A DNA stretch of 64,000 bases from Paenibacillus sp. FSL A5-0031 (GCF_001956295.1 NZ_MRTD01000008.1:1-64000), one strand, 5' to 3'. Shown: positions 6,998 through 17,770, counted from the stretch's first letter. The notes: generated from the letters alone by a model not told the origin. Program-made: numbers and translations.

Positions 6998-8782
6998 TCA
7001 CTCTCCCTTCTTCTCCGCCTTTCTCGCCTTTTCAGCCTCCGCCTCCTCCTCCTGCAGTTTTCGACGAAGCACTTTTCCGACCATCGTCTTTGGAAGCGTT
7101 TCCCTAAAGGAATAGTGGTGTGGCACCTTATAGGAAGCGAGCCGCTCTCTGCACCAACGGTCAAGCTGACTGCTTGATACTTGCCAGCCCTCCTTAAACA
7201 CAATAAAAGCTTTTACTGTTTCGCCTCTGTACTCATCCTTCACACCAATCACTGCCGCTTCCCTTACAGCCGGATGCTCGAACAGTACCTCCTCCACTTC
7301 ACGCGGATAAATATTAAAGCCGCCAGCGATAATAACATCCTTAATTCGATCCATAATTGTAAAATAACCATCTTCATCCATCGTAGCGAGATCGCCAGTA
7401 TGGAGCCAACCATTCCGCAATACCTGATCCGTTTCAGCAGGCTTATTCCAATATCCTCGCATGACCTGTGGACCGCGAACAATTAATTCCCCAAGCTGGC
7501 CGCTAGGCAGTCTCTCACCACTCTCAGGATCGATTACTGCCGCATCCGTATCCGGAAAAGGTATGCCGATCGTACCGATTTTCCGTTTCTCCCATACCGG
7601 ATTGGCATGTGTGACGGGAGAAGATTCCGACAAGCCATAACCTTCAACGAGCCTTCCGCCAGTTAAAGCTTCGAACTTCTCCTGCACCTCTAGCGGCAAA
7701 GCCGCTGATCCGCTAACACACACATTAATAGAAGAAAAATCGATTTTTGCAGCGGACTTATGATGGATGAGTGCGACATACATCGTTGGCGCGCCTGGAA
7801 AAATGGTAGGTTTCTGCTGATTAATCGTTTGCAATACCGTCTCCACTTCGAAGCGCGGAAGTAATATAAGCGTTCCCGCACGCAGTACCGACATATTCAT
7901 TAATACCGTTAATCCAAACACATGAAACAGTGGCAGCGCCGCTAAAAATCTCTCTTTAGCATCCTCCGCTTTATAGCACCAAGTAGATATTTGTATCGTA
8001 TTGGCAACGAGATTGCGATGAGTCAGCATCACACCTTTTGGCGTTCCTGTCGTGCCGCCTGTATATTGCAGCGCCGCGAGATCAGACCCTTTTGCCGAAT
8101 CAGGCAGGCTCATATCCGTATGCTTTGCTGCAAGCAGCTTCTTATAAGAAACGACACCATAGCTGCCATATGGAATATCTGCACGAAAGCCTTCTTTTCG
8201 CTGCTTAAGAGGATAAAGCAAGTTTTTCGGAAACGGCAGCCCATCCTTAATCGATGTGATGATGGCATGCTTCAGCTGCGGCAGCGGACCCGACTCCGGC
8301 TGCTTGCCTCGAACCCGAGACAAGCGTGCATAAAGCAGATCAACCGTAATAACAGCAACAGCTCCGCTATCTGCCAACTGATGCTCAAGCTCCCGCTCCA
8401 CATAAAGCGGATTCGTCTGAACGACGACGCCGCCTGCAAGCAGCACGCCATAAAAAGCAGCCACTGCCTGCGGGCAATTCGGCAGCATGATTGCCACACG
8501 GTCTCCTTTGGCTATGCCAAGGGAAAGGAGTCCATAAGCGAGATTAATCGCATTCTCGTGAAGCTCGCGGTATGTTAATATTTTGCCAAGGAAATGCACG
8601 GCAGGATGATTTGGATGATGATTAGCCGCATTAATTAAAAACTGGACGATGCTCTGATCGGGATAGTCCAGTGAAGGTGAAACCTCTTTAGGGTAATGTT
8701 GAAGCCATGGGCGCGCTTGCTCTTCAGATTGAGTGGACGGTTGCTCGGGCAAAGACGGATCTTCCGGTCTGAGCGAATCCAT
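6998..8782 (-). CDS. lcfA: Long-chain fatty-acid--CoA ligase
   Basis: A 594-aa ANL-superfamily acyl-CoA synthetase that activates fatty acids through an acyl-adenylate. Visible motifs are the phosphate loop YTGGTTGTPKGVMLTH, the aromatic motif VEGYGLSESSPVT, the hinge/A8 region GWLHTGDL ... DRIKDVIIAGGFNIYP, and the catalytic lysine in MVGKVLRRKL. It starts 15 bases after fadE, with GGGGGAG ahead of the ATG. In B. subtilis the comparable lcfA sits with fadR-fadB-etfB-etfA; here the ligase is joined to the fadN-A-E set. Chain-length preference cannot be read. Confidence 0.94.
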   Translation of the reverse strand: MDSLRPEDPSLPEQPSTQSEEQARPWLQHYPKEVSPSLDYPDQSIVQFLINAANHHPNHPAVHFLGKILTYRELHENAINLAYGLLSLGIAKGDRVAIMLPNCPQAVAAFYGVLLAGGVVVQTNPLYVERELEHQLADSGAVAVITVDLLYARLSRVRGKQPESGPLPQLKHAIITSIKDGLPFPKNLLYPLKQRKEGFRADIPYGSYGVVSYKKLLAAKHTDMSLPDSAKGSDLAALQYTGGTTGTPKGVMLTHRNLVANTIQISTWCYKAEDAKERFLAALPLFHVFGLTVLMNMSVLRAGTLILLPRFEVETVLQTINQQKPTIFPGAPTMYVALIHHKSAAKIDFSSINVCVSGSAALPLEVQEKFEALTGGRLVEGYGLSESSPVTHANPVWEKRKIGTIGIPFPDTDAAVIDPESGERLPSGQLGELIVRGPQVMRGYWNKPAETDQVLRNGWLHTGDLATMDEDGYFTIMDRIKDVIIAGGFNIYPREVEEVLFEHPAVREAAVIGVKDEYRGETVKAFIVFKEGWQVSSSQLDRWCRERLASYKVPHHYSFRETLPKTMVGKVLRRKLQEEEAEAEKARKAEKKGE

Positions 8783-8797
8783 TCATGCTCTCCCCCT

Positions 8798-10585
8798 TCA
8801 CACGACATAATGCTCACTATTAATGACACGAGCGGCAATTGTTCGCTTCAAAGCAACCGTATCTGAGATAGGCGCGCGCATCAGCTTTTTGAGGACGGAC
8901 AGCTGCATTTGCAGCCCGTCTCCCGTCTCTAGCGCAGCAAGCGCCAACTTCGCTAGTGACTCAACCCGCTCCATTGCCTCCTGCACAAAAACTGTCGTCA
9001 TCGCTAAAACATTTTCCGTCTTTTCCGAAGCGACTCCGCGGCTAGCCTTCCATATTTTTTGTGAGCGCAGCAGTGCGCTTTCCATGGCAAAGATGTTGAT
9101 CATAAGATCTGCAAGAGAACACAGCACCTCTTGTTCCTGCTCCAGCCGCAGTCCCAGCTTCTGAACAGCAAGCCCGCCGATGGCGAGGAAGATTTTTTTC
9201 GCTTGACCTACGCGGAACGCTTCTTTGCTAAGCGGCTTTTCAAGAGGCGGAATCGGCATCGGCTGCAGCAGCTCTGCTTGCAATGAACGAGCTTTGCGCA
9301 GCAGCGGGAGCTCGCCCTTTAACGCTTTTTTCATCAGCGTGCCAGGAATGAGCATCCGATTAATTTCATTCGTGCCTTCAAAAATCCGATTAATTCGCGA
9401 ATCCCGATAAATTCTTTCCACCTTATACTCGCGAATATAGCCGTAGCCGCCGTGAATCTGCACCCCTTCATCCGCTACAAAATCAAGCGCCTCAGATGCA
9501 AAAACCTTTATAATCGAGCATTCAATGGCATACTCTCCGATTGCCTTAGCGACCGTCATGCCTTCAACTGCCGCCCCGCCTTCTTCCGTCGTCCGCAGCA
9601 TCGAATCGATCCAGCCCGCAGTTCGGTAAACCATGCTCTCCAGCACATAAGTACGAATGTTCATATCAGCCAGCTTGGCGCCTATTAACGGATAGGAGGA
9701 AATCGCCTTCCCAAATTGCTTCCGCGTATTGGCATAGGCCGATGCAAGCTCAATGGTCTCCTTCGACGAACCGAGGCAAGCTGCTCCAAGCTTAAAGCGT
9801 CCTATGTTCAAAATGTTAAATGCGATTTGATGCCCTTTTCCAACCTCCCCAAGCACGTTTTCAACCGATACCGCCACATCTTCAAAAAATAAAGGGCGTG
9901 TTGAAGAACCCTTGATGCCCATCTTATGCTCCTCCGGTCCAATACTGAACCCCGGCATGCCTTTCTCTACAATAAATGCTGTAAAATACTCACCGTCTAC
10001 CTTCGCATAAACGATAAATAAGTCAGCAAAACCTGCGTTTGTAATATAGAGCTTTGATCCATTGAGCACGTAGTGCTTCCCATTTGGCGATAATCTTGCC
10101 GTCGTTTTCGCCCCTAGAGCATCCGAGCCCGATGCTGGTTCCGTTAAGCAATAAGCAGCGATGCGCTCCCCCGTTGCAAGTGCCGGGAGATACGTTTCTT
10201 TTTGCTTTGGTGTTCCGAAAAAAACGATCGGCAGCGTGCCGATTCCCGTATGAGCGCCTACCGAAAGCGCAAACGAGGAGGATCTTGCCAACGTTTCTGC
10301 GAGCAGCGTCGTACTTACCTTGTCGAGCCCCAGCCCGCCGTAAGCCTCCGGCACATCTGCGCCCAGCAGTCCAAGCTCGCCTGCTTTGCGCATCAGCTCT
10401 ACGGTCAGATCATAATTTAAAGCTTCCAGCTCCGCATCGCGCGGCGTTATTTCCGCATCCATGAACTGCTGCGCCGCATCCGCCATCATTCGTTGCTCTT
10501 CCGTAAAATCCTCGGGCGTCACGACCGATTCCGGCACACTGTCTTCCACGACAAACCGACCGCCAAAACGTATCGTCTCCGTCAT
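8798..10585 (-). CDS. fadE: Acyl-CoA dehydrogenase
   Basis: A 595-aa flavoprotein catalysing the first oxidation of beta-oxidation. The dehydrogenase core (about residues 25-410) has AYCLTEPASGSD and the RIFEGTNEINR motif, whose Glu aligns with the catalytic base of the VLCAD type. A C-terminal helical extension of about 180 residues matches the length of B. subtilis FadE (YusJ) and VLCAD rather than short MCAD-type enzymes. It lies between fadA and the ligase gene. AAGGAG precedes the ATG. Its electrons should go to EtfAB, encoded divergently nearby. Confidence 0.95.
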   Translation of the reverse strand: MTETIRFGGRFVVEDSVPESVVTPEDFTEEQRMMADAAQQFMDAEITPRDAELEALNYDLTVELMRKAGELGLLGADVPEAYGGLGLDKVSTTLLAETLARSSSFALSVGAHTGIGTLPIVFFGTPKQKETYLPALATGERIAAYCLTEPASGSDALGAKTTARLSPNGKHYVLNGSKLYITNAGFADLFIVYAKVDGEYFTAFIVEKGMPGFSIGPEEHKMGIKGSSTRPLFFEDVAVSVENVLGEVGKGHQIAFNILNIGRFKLGAACLGSSKETIELASAYANTRKQFGKAISSYPLIGAKLADMNIRTYVLESMVYRTAGWIDSMLRTTEEGGAAVEGMTVAKAIGEYAIECSIIKVFASEALDFVADEGVQIHGGYGYIREYKVERIYRDSRINRIFEGTNEINRMLIPGTLMKKALKGELPLLRKARSLQAELLQPMPIPPLEKPLSKEAFRVGQAKKIFLAIGGLAVQKLGLRLEQEQEVLCSLADLMINIFAMESALLRSQKIWKASRGVASEKTENVLAMTTVFVQEAMERVESLAKLALAALETGDGLQMQLSVLKKLMRAPISDTVALKRTIAARVINSEHYVV

Positions 10586-10659
10586 GCGCAGTTCTCCTTT
10601 CAGCCAACCGATTATTATATTTCAGGATGCTGCCAAACTCCCTTATCCGCCTGCCGACC

Positions 10660-11880
10660 TTATTGGTCTGAATTATACACCTCAATTACGCCTGCTGCTC
10701 CCATACCTCCGCCTATACACATCGTGACAACGCCAATACCGCCGCCTCTGCGACCAAGCTCATGAATAAGTGATACCGACAGCTTTGTTCCTGTACAACC
10801 AAGCGGATGTCCGAGTGCGATAGCTCCGCCGTTCACATTGACGATTTCAGGATTAATGCCAAGCTCTTTAATTATTGGGACACACTGCGCCGCAAAAGCT
10901 TCATTAAGCTCAAATAGATCAACCTGATCAAGCGTAATTCCCGCTTTCTTAAGCGCTTTAGGCACGGCTTCGATGGGACCGATACCCATAACCTCAGGAG
11001 CGACGCCAGCTACACTAAAACCGCGGAATACGGCAAGCGGACGATAGCCAAGCTCCTCCGCACGCGCCCTGCTCATCACGATTACCGCAGCTGCTCCATC
11101 GCTCATTTGGGACGTATTGCCCGCTGTAACCGTACCTTCTCTTGCAAAAGAGGGCTTGAGCGGCGCCAACGTCTGAACCGTCGTCTCCGGCCGGACGCCT
11201 TCATCTGTATCGAAAGTGATCACTTTCGACCATGGACGGCCAGCATCGTTCACGCCGGAGCGGCTTGTCGTTATTGGCACGATCTCAGCTTGGTAGCGTC
11301 CTGCTTCAATAGCTGCTGCCGCCTTGCGATGGCTCGATGCTGCAAACGCGTCCTGCTCCTCACGCGTCACCCCATAACGGCGGGCAACCTCTTCAGCCGT
11401 ATGTCCCATCCCCATATAAACCTCTGGCATCGCATCGACAATGGCAGGATGCGGCGACAGCCTGAAGCCGGTCATCGGCACATGGCTCATGCTCTCCACT
11501 CCGCCAGCAGCAATAATGTCCGCATCGCCAAGCCTAATTCGCTCCGCTGCATAGGCGATTGCTTGCAGGCCTGATGCGCAGAAACGGTTAATCGTTACTG
11601 CTGGCGTCGTCACCGGCAATCCCGAATAAAGCGAGATCGTGCGCGCCATATTCAAGCCTTGTTCGCCTTCGGGCATCGCGCACCCAATGATGACATCCTC
11701 TATAAGCTCGGGCGACAAGCCGGGCAGGCGTTCAAGCGCACCTTGCAGCACAGCTCGCCCAAGATCCTCTGCCCTCGTCTCCGCAAGGCTCCCCTTTGAT
11801 GCTTTGCCGACCGCCGTCCTCACCGCAGCTACGATAACGGCATCACGAGCGTGATCTTCAAACGGTGATGAAGCTGACAT
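10660..11880 (-). CDS. fadA: Acetyl-CoA acyltransferase (3-ketothiolase)
   Basis: A 406-aa thiolase that cleaves 3-ketoacyl-CoA to acetyl-CoA and a shortened acyl-CoA. The nucleophilic Cys is in [10 protein letters not shown] (near residue 100), the catalytic His in [15 protein letters not shown], and the second Cys in [13 protein letters not shown]. The ATG has AGGGGGAG upstream and lies 24 bases after fadN. A 20-bp perfect palindrome lies inside the gene at 11210-11229. Confidence 0.96.
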   Translation of the reverse strand: MSASSPFEDHARDAVIVAAVRTAVGKASKGSLAETRAEDLGRAVLQGALERLPGLSPELIEDVIIGCAMPEGEQGLNMARTISLYSGLPVTTPAVTINRFCASGLQAIAYAAERIRLGDADIIAAGGVESMSHVPMTGFRLSPHPAIVDAMPEVYMGMGHTAEEVARRYGVTREEQDAFAASSHRKAAAAIEAGRYQAEIVPITTSRSGVNDAGRPWSKVITFDTDEGVRPETTVQTLAPLKPSFAREGTVTAGNTSQMSDGAAAVIVMSRARAEELGYRPLAVFRGFSVAGVAPEVMGIGPIEAVPKALKKAGITLDQVDLFELNEAFAAQCVPIIKELGINPEIVNVNGGAIALGHPLGCTGTKLSVSLIHELGRRGGGIGVVTMCIGGGMGAAGVIEVYNSDQ

Positions 11881-11904
11881 TTCACTCTCCCCCTTCGTTT
11901 TAGA

Positions 11905-14346
11905 CTAGTTGCGCAGCGGCTTGCCTGTCGCGAGCATATGGCTCATACGCTCCTGTGTCTTGCGCTCGCCGCATAGGCTGAGGAATGCTTCGCATTCCAA
12001 ATCGAGCAAATATTGCTCGCTCACTTCAGCGCCCGGCTGAATGTCCCCGCCCGCGAGTACAGAACCAAGCTTGCCGGCGATAAGCGCGTCATGCTCACTA
12101 ATATGGCCGCTAAGCTGCATCGCTTGCACCGCTACCTTAAGCACCGCTCTGCCTTCTCGTCCGGCAACGCGAATACGTTCCTCCGCTGGCGGCGAGTAGC
12201 CCGCCCGGTCCAGCTCCAGCACCGCCCGCTTCGCTTCGGCTATCCGTGCCTCCTGCCGCATAATGACCTTATCCTGCGGCCGCATCAATCCCAAACGGCG
12301 AACCTCATAGCCGCTGGTTGATGATTTGGCCAGCGCAATCGTCTCAAACAGCGCATTCAAATGCGGCTGCAGGTCTCCGCCTGGCTTGCCGCCATTCGCA
12401 ATAAAGGCCCGTTCAGCTGCCATCGCAGCCGCTTCCTTGCAGCCCCCGCCCGCAGGAATAAGGCCAACTCCCGTTTCCACTAACCCAAAGTATGTCTCTG
12501 GCGAATAAATAATACGATCAGCAGGCAAGCATGCTTCTACTCCGCCGCCCAGCGTCATTCGGTGCGGAGCAGCTACGACAGGACGGTCAAGCCGCTTGAG
12601 TCCCAGCATACTGCTCTGAAAGAAACGAATAATATCCTCCACTTCATCCCATTCGCCGCTTTGCGCCTCCATTAATAGCAGCATCAGGTTTGCTCCTACA
12701 CAGAAGTTTTTCCCCTCATTCGCTATCACAAGCCCGCGCCAATTTTGTGACACCTCCTCTGTGCTTTGCCGAATCGCCGATAAAATATCACCCCCGATGG
12801 CATTGTTAGGCGAATGGAATTCCAGCAGTACAACGTCATCGCCAATATCGATTAGACTAGCGCCTGAGGTAGACAATACCGTTTTTCCGGCAGCCTTTAA
12901 TGCCGTTAAGGAAACCGAATCAGCTTCCTCCACCTCTCTCTTGTATGCTCCCCTTGCAGCATAAACCCGCTCCGTTCCCTCCACCTTATAGAAGCTTTCA
13001 TGTCCGGCTTCCAGCCAAACCGCCACCCACTCTGGGATCGCATCGCCCTCCTTCTGCATTTGCTGCACCGATTTGCGAAGCCCTATCGCATCCCACAGCT
13101 CGAACGGTCCAAGCTCCCAGTTAAAGCCCCAGCGCATTGCGCGATCGATATCCGAGATTGAATCCGCAATGACACCGACTTGTGCCGCTGCATAAAGCAG
13201 CGTTTTTTTGATAGTGGACCATGCAAATTTAGCGTAGCGGTCCTGCGGGTCTGTGCGAAGCAGCGCCTTCACTTTTGCCGCCGCTCCCTTCGCAGCCTTA
13301 GACGCATCAATAACAGGTGAGTTGACTGAACGCTTAGGCCCATACTCGAGCGTATCCAGCTTAAGCGATTCAATCTCACTGCCTCCTTTCCCCTTCACCT
13401 TTCGGTAAAAGCCCGCACCCGTTTTCTCACCCAGCCGTCCCGATGCTGCAAGCTTCTCAAGCAGGGGCGGCCTTGCAAAAACCTTTTGCTCCGCTGGATC
13501 GCTGCTCCTCTCCCGCACATTATCCACGACATGCAGCAGCGTATCTAACCCAACCAAATCTAGCATGCGCAGTGTCGCCGTCTTCGGCCTTCCCATCGCC
13601 GGGCCGGTCAAAGCATCCGCTTCCTCTACCGTCAGCCCAAATGCCAGTGTATCCTCAAGCGTAACCAGCATGCCGTAAGTACCAATTCGGTTCGCAATGA
13701 AGTTAGGCGTATCCTTCGCCAGTACGACTCCCTTGCCAAGCCGCTTCTCGCACACCTCCATCAACAGCTGAACAACCTCGGAAGTGGTGTCTTCGGTAGG
13801 CACGATCTCAACAAGCTTCATATACCGCGGCGGGTTGAAAAAATGGGTTACCGCAAAATGCTGCCGAAACTCCTTGCTCCTCCCCTCTGCCATGGACGCC
13901 GCTGATAATCCCGACGTATTCGTAGAAACGATGCTGCCCGGGCGGCGTGCGGCTTCAACCTTTGCAAGCACATCACGTTTAATATCGAGCCGCTCCACAA
14001 CCGCTTCTACAATCCAGTCAGCCTCACCCAGCAGGTCTAGATGATCGGTCAAATTACCTGGCGTAATGCGTGATGACCAAGCTGGATCGTAGAGTTGGGC
14101 GGGTTGTGACTTGCCCATTTTTGCTATCGCCGCATTTGCGAGGCGATTGCGCACCTTGGCATCAGAGAGCGTAAGCCCCTGTCGTTCTTCCTCTGCCGTC
14201 AGCGAATGCGGAACAATGTCCAGCAGCGTCACTCGCATCCCCGCATTGGCTAAATGTGCAGCGATGCCGGCCCCCATTACGCCGGAGCCGATCACTGCGG
14301 CTCTGCGAATCGTACTTGAGTTATTTTGCGATGCTTGTGTCGTCAT
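11905..14346 (-). CDS. fadN: 3-hydroxyacyl-CoA dehydrogenase / enoyl-CoA hydratase fusion
   Basis: An 813-aa bifunctional enzyme carrying out hydration and the second oxidation of beta-oxidation. The NAD-binding Rossmann motif GSGVMGAGIAAHLANAG is at residues 20-36, followed by the 3HCDH C-domain. The hydratase part near residues 530-700 shows NEGKNFCVGANL and TLGGGVEACL for the oxyanion hole. The order is the reverse of E. coli FadB and matches B. subtilis FadN (YusL). I place the start at 14346, after AGGAGGAGGAGG. The frame runs upstream into fadF (to 14421) but without a ribosome site there. Confidence 0.95.
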   Translation of the reverse strand: MTTQASQNNSSTIRRAAVIGSGVMGAGIAAHLANAGMRVTLLDIVPHSLTAEEERQGLTLSDAKVRNRLANAAIAKMGKSQPAQLYDPAWSSRITPGNLTDHLDLLGEADWIVEAVVERLDIKRDVLAKVEAARRPGSIVSTNTSGLSAASMAEGRSKEFRQHFAVTHFFNPPRYMKLVEIVPTEDTTSEVVQLLMEVCEKRLGKGVVLAKDTPNFIANRIGTYGMLVTLEDTLAFGLTVEEADALTGPAMGRPKTATLRMLDLVGLDTLLHVVDNVRERSSDPAEQKVFARPPLLEKLAASGRLGEKTGAGFYRKVKGKGGSEIESLKLDTLEYGPKRSVNSPVIDASKAAKGAAAKVKALLRTDPQDRYAKFAWSTIKKTLLYAAAQVGVIADSISDIDRAMRWGFNWELGPFELWDAIGLRKSVQQMQKEGDAIPEWVAVWLEAGHESFYKVEGTERVYAARGAYKREVEEADSVSLTALKAAGKTVLSTSGASLIDIGDDVVLLEFHSPNNAIGGDILSAIRQSTEEVSQNWRGLVIANEGKNFCVGANLMLLLMEAQSGEWDEVEDIIRFFQSSMLGLKRLDRPVVAAPHRMTLGGGVEACLPADRIIYSPETYFGLVETGVGLIPAGGGCKEAAAMAAERAFIANGGKPGGDLQPHLNALFETIALAKSSTSGYEVRRLGLMRPQDKVIMRQEARIAEAKRAVLELDRAGYSPPAEERIRVAGREGRAVLKVAVQAMQLSGHISEHDALIAGKLGSVLAGGDIQPGAEVSEQYLLDLECEAFLSLCGERKTQERMSHMLATGKPLRN

Positions 14347-14377
14347 AGCCTCCTCCTCCTTTTTGACAAACAGCGGC

Positions 14378-16618
14378 TTATTCGCCAAAAACACTTTCGG
14401 CAAGCAGCTCAGCCACATCACGTGCGATTACCTTCTCATCCGCGCCCAGCGCCTTTAAACCGTCCTCCATCATCGTTAGGCAATAGGGGCAGGCGGAGCT
14501 GATAACCGATGGTTTTACTTCAAGTGCCTGAGCGGTTCGAGCATGGTTGATGCGAGTTCCAGAATGTTCCTCCATCCACATGAGACCGCCCCCCGCCCCG
14601 CAGCACATGCCGTTCGAGCCCGAGCGCTCCATCTCTTCAATCGATACGCCTGGAATGGAGCGAAGCAGGCTGCGCGGCGCTTCATACGTATCGTTGTAAC
14701 GGCCGAGGTAGCAAGAATCATGTACGGTTACTCGCTCCTCAATCTTATGCTCCGGCTTCAATAAACCTTCCTCAAGCAGGCGAGAGAGCATTTCGGTATG
14801 ATGCTCCACGAGGATGCTAGGATTAAGACCGAAGTCAGGATATTCATTTTTGAACGTGTTATACGTATGCGGGCAAGCGGTCACGATTTGTGTAACGCCA
14901 TATTTGTTAAGCGTTTCTATATTCTCGCGGCATAGCTCTTGGAAAAGCAGTTCATTGCCGATTCGTCTAGCTGTATCGCCAGAGCTTTTTTCCTCCAATC
15001 CCAGCGTAGCGTAGTTGATTCCCGCATGGTCCAGCAGCCTAACCACATCGTACAAAACACGGCGGCTTCGCATGTCATACGCGCCCATTGATCCCGCCCA
15101 GAGCAGCACATCTGCTTTTTTGCCCTGCTTTTTCAGCTCCTGCATCGTCGGCACTTGAATGCCGGTTCTGTTCTCGCAATCTTTAATCCAAGCCGCCCGC
15201 TCGGCACGCGGCAGGCCCCAAGGATTGCTTTGCCGCTCGATATTCTGCAGCGCGCGCTGCCCGTCAGACGGCAGCCTCCCTTCCATCAGCACCAAGTAAC
15301 GGCGCATATCGATAATCTTGTCGACATGCTCATTGCCAACCGGGCATTGCTCCTCGCAATTCCGGCAGGTCGTACATGCCCAAAGCTCCTCTTCGGTCAA
15401 CACCTCGCCGATCAGCTCGACCTCCTCTGGCTTAGCACTCTCTTTTATATTCCATGCCCCAGCCTGCGCAGCCATGGTTGGCGCTATGTTTGTGCCCCAT
15501 TCAGATTCAGCTTCCCAAGCAGGAAGCACCGCTCCCATCACATGGGCCTGAGGCTCACGCGATTTCGAATGCAGCAGGCTGGCTGGAAGCCATGGTGACT
15601 TGGACGTTATGGCAGCGCCTTTTTCGGTCAAATGATCCCTCAGCTTCACAATAAGATGCATCGGCGAGAGCAGCTTGCCGGTGCTCGATGCCGGACAAAC
15701 ATTCGTACAGCGTCCGCATTCCACACATGCATACAAATCTAGCATCTGTTTTTGCGAGAAATGCTCAACCTTCCCTGCACCGAAGGACTCCGCTTCCTCA
15801 TCCTCTAGGTTAAGCGGCACAAGTCGGCCGGGAGGCGTGCTGCGTCTGAACCAAAGATTCACAGGCGCTGTCAATAAATGAAAATGCTTTGATTGCGGCA
15901 CGTACACAAGGAAGCTAAGCAGAACCAGAAGATGCAGCCACCAAAACAATTCAAACCCCGCATGGGCTGCGGTGCTTTGCGGCTCTACACCTGCACTCTC
16001 AAGCATAGTGGCTATGGGAACGCTCACTGGTGCGAACTTCGCCTCAACGATGGCTGCAGTGGATCCATGCACCGAAGCCAATCTCTCGAATGCTAATGAG
16101 AATAAAACAGTCAGCATCAACGAGCCAATAAACCACATGACGAGCGAAGGTTTCCACCCCCGCTTAAGCCGCGGGAGCCGTTCCCCATAACGCCGGAATG
16201 CACCGTACAGCACAGCTGCAAAAACAAGCGTAACGGTCATCTCCTGCGTCAGCGAAAACCAATTATAATAGGGCAGCGGCAGCGGTACACCTTGGTTCAG
16301 CCCTTTCCAAACCAAGTCCGCCGCACCAAACTGAAGCACAATAAAGCCATAAAAATAAACCAAATGCATCACGCCGCTTCTCACATCGTTCAGCAGCTTA
16401 CGATGGCCTAGCACTTGTGAGGTAAAACCGGATTTACTGCCTGACTTGCGTCGATACCGCGAAAAAACCGCCGGCACCCCAAGCCTCATATACAAGATGC
16501 GCCGCTGTACAACCATCGCGAACATGGTAATAGCAAACAGCACAACCGCCGCGAATAATGCCCATCTTCCCCCTATCAACCAGTGATCGACATTCCTAAG
16601 TGCCAAAAAAGATGGCAT
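14378..16618 (-). CDS. fadF: Membrane Fe-S oxidoreductase, FadF/YwjF type
   Basis: About 746 aa. The N-terminal 320 residues contain several membrane helices (NarI-like). Two ferredoxin clusters follow, CVECGRCTNVCP and CTTCRNCEEQCP, then two CCG-type cysteine domains, the second showing CCGAGGG. Related proteins are thought to carry electrons from ETF to membrane quinone in bacteria without ETF:quinone oxidoreductase. Position supports this: it heads the fadN-A-E operon and is divergent from etfB. I chose ATG 16618, 8 bases after GGGAGG. The frame extends to 16768 without signals. Function is inferred from family and context. Confidence 0.9.
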   Translation of the reverse strand: MPSFLALRNVDHWLIGGRWALFAAVVLFAITMFAMVVQRRILYMRLGVPAVFSRYRRKSGSKSGFTSQVLGHRKLLNDVRSGVMHLVYFYGFIVLQFGAADLVWKGLNQGVPLPLPYYNWFSLTQEMTVTLVFAAVLYGAFRRYGERLPRLKRGWKPSLVMWFIGSLMLTVLFSLAFERLASVHGSTAAIVEAKFAPVSVPIATMLESAGVEPQSTAAHAGFELFWWLHLLVLLSFLVYVPQSKHFHLLTAPVNLWFRRSTPPGRLVPLNLEDEEAESFGAGKVEHFSQKQMLDLYACVECGRCTNVCPASSTGKLLSPMHLIVKLRDHLTEKGAAITSKSPWLPASLLHSKSREPQAHVMGAVLPAWEAESEWGTNIAPTMAAQAGAWNIKESAKPEEVELIGEVLTEEELWACTTCRNCEEQCPVGNEHVDKIIDMRRYLVLMEGRLPSDGQRALQNIERQSNPWGLPRAERAAWIKDCENRTGIQVPTMQELKKQGKKADVLLWAGSMGAYDMRSRRVLYDVVRLLDHAGINYATLGLEEKSSGDTARRIGNELLFQELCRENIETLNKYGVTQIVTACPHTYNTFKNEYPDFGLNPSILVEHHTEMLSRLLEEGLLKPEHKIEERVTVHDSCYLGRYNDTYEAPRSLLRSIPGVSIEEMERSGSNGMCCGAGGGLMWMEEHSGTRINHARTAQALEVKPSVISSACPYCLTMMEDGLKALGADEKVIARDVAELLAESVFGE

Positions 16619-16851
16619 ACGCCCCGCCTCCCTTATATGCCGGCTATATAACCGAGCACCTGCGCGCGCAGTAGTCGGACAAGTATTGAAGCGCTTACAA
16701 AAATAGCCGCGGTGCTCCATGTATATGAGCTTTCGGCCTTGAACATGCCGCACAGCGGGCAATTGCACACGGTCTATTCAATTCCAAGACAGCATATCCT
16801 AGCACTGATGGACAGTGTCAACAAATTAGCGGTACAAGTGAGGGAGCTTCT

Positions 16852-17700
16852 ATGCCGAAAATAGTTGTGCTTCTCAAGCAAACGTTCGATACCGAGGAAA
16901 AAATCATTGTAACACCCGCTGGCGTTGACGAAAGAGACGCCAAATTTGTAATTAATCCCTACGATGAATACGCGCTCGAGGAAGCCATTCGCCAGCGGGA
17001 GCAGCTCGGCGGCGAGGTCATCGTGATCACCTGCGGTTCGGAGCGCTCGCAAGAAGCGCTCCGAACAGCTCTGGCTATCGGAGCAGATGAAGCTATTCGG
17101 CTTGATAGCGCAGATTTGTCCGATGACAGCTCAGCCGTCGCTGCTGCTCTTGCTGCCGTAATTGGACCGCTTTCCCCTGACTTGCTGCTAGCCGGCTTGT
17201 TTGCAGTAGACAGCGGCGCTGGAAGCGTAGCTCTGCAAATTGCCGAGCTGCTTCACTTGCCTCATGCAGCTTCAGCTGTGAAGGTCACCATCTTGACTGC
17301 TGGGGAGCTTGGCTCCCTGCCTGCCGATGGGCTTCTCAGCTCACCTACTGCTCGGAGCGCTGAGCGTTACGCATTAGTTGAGCGCGATGTTGAAGGAGAT
17401 ACCGAAACGGTATCGATTCCACTCCCTGCGCTCATTACCGCTCAGCAAGGACTAAACGAGCCGCGTTATCCGTCGCTGCCAGGCATTATGAAGGCGAAGC
17501 GCAAGCCGCTTCGCACAATAACAGCTGCTGAGCTGATCGCCAGTGGCGAGCTTTCACTTGAAAGCGTATCGCCTCGCACGGCGCGTACGCAGCTGCTCCC
17601 GCCGCCTCCACGCGCAGCAGGCAAACGGCTCCCCGGCGACCCGGCCGAGCAAGCCGCAGCTCTTGTTTCTCTGCTGCGAGAGGAAGCGAAGCTTCTTTGA
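16852..17700 (+). CDS. etfB: Electron transfer flavoprotein, beta subunit
   Basis: 282 aa. It pairs with EtfA to carry electrons from acyl-CoA dehydrogenase. It begins MPKIVVLLKQTFD and keeps the AMP-binding surroundings (VIVITCGSERSQEALRTALAIGADEAIRL, here split: VIVITCGSER and ALAIGADEAIRL). The C-terminal end is LREEAKLL. GAGGGAG is the ribosome site. It is divergent from fadF across 233 bases that must hold both promoters. The last ~174 bases are duplicated, in degenerate form, just downstream. etfA does not follow directly: 1.4 kb of repeats intervene. Confidence 0.95.
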   Translation: MPKIVVLLKQTFDTEEKIIVTPAGVDERDAKFVINPYDEYALEEAIRQREQLGGEVIVITCGSERSQEALRTALAIGADEAIRLDSADLSDDSSAVAAALAAVIGPLSPDLLLAGLFAVDSGAGSVALQIAELLHLPHAASAVKVTILTAGELGSLPADGLLSSPTARSAERYALVERDVEGDTETVSIPLPALITAQQGLNEPRYPSLPGIMKAKRKPLRTITAAELIASGELSLESVSPRTARTQLLPPPPRAAGKRLPGDPAEQAAALVSLLREEAKLL

Positions 17701-17770
17701 GTTTGTGAATTTTGTAGTTGGGAGCTGTTTAGCGGTAGTGGGGTTGGGTTGGGGGGATTTAGGTAGTGGG

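Noticed and set aside
16619..16851. FadR operator between fadF and etfB
   Set aside because: No TGAATGA...TCATTCA-like palindrome found by eye in the divergent gap.
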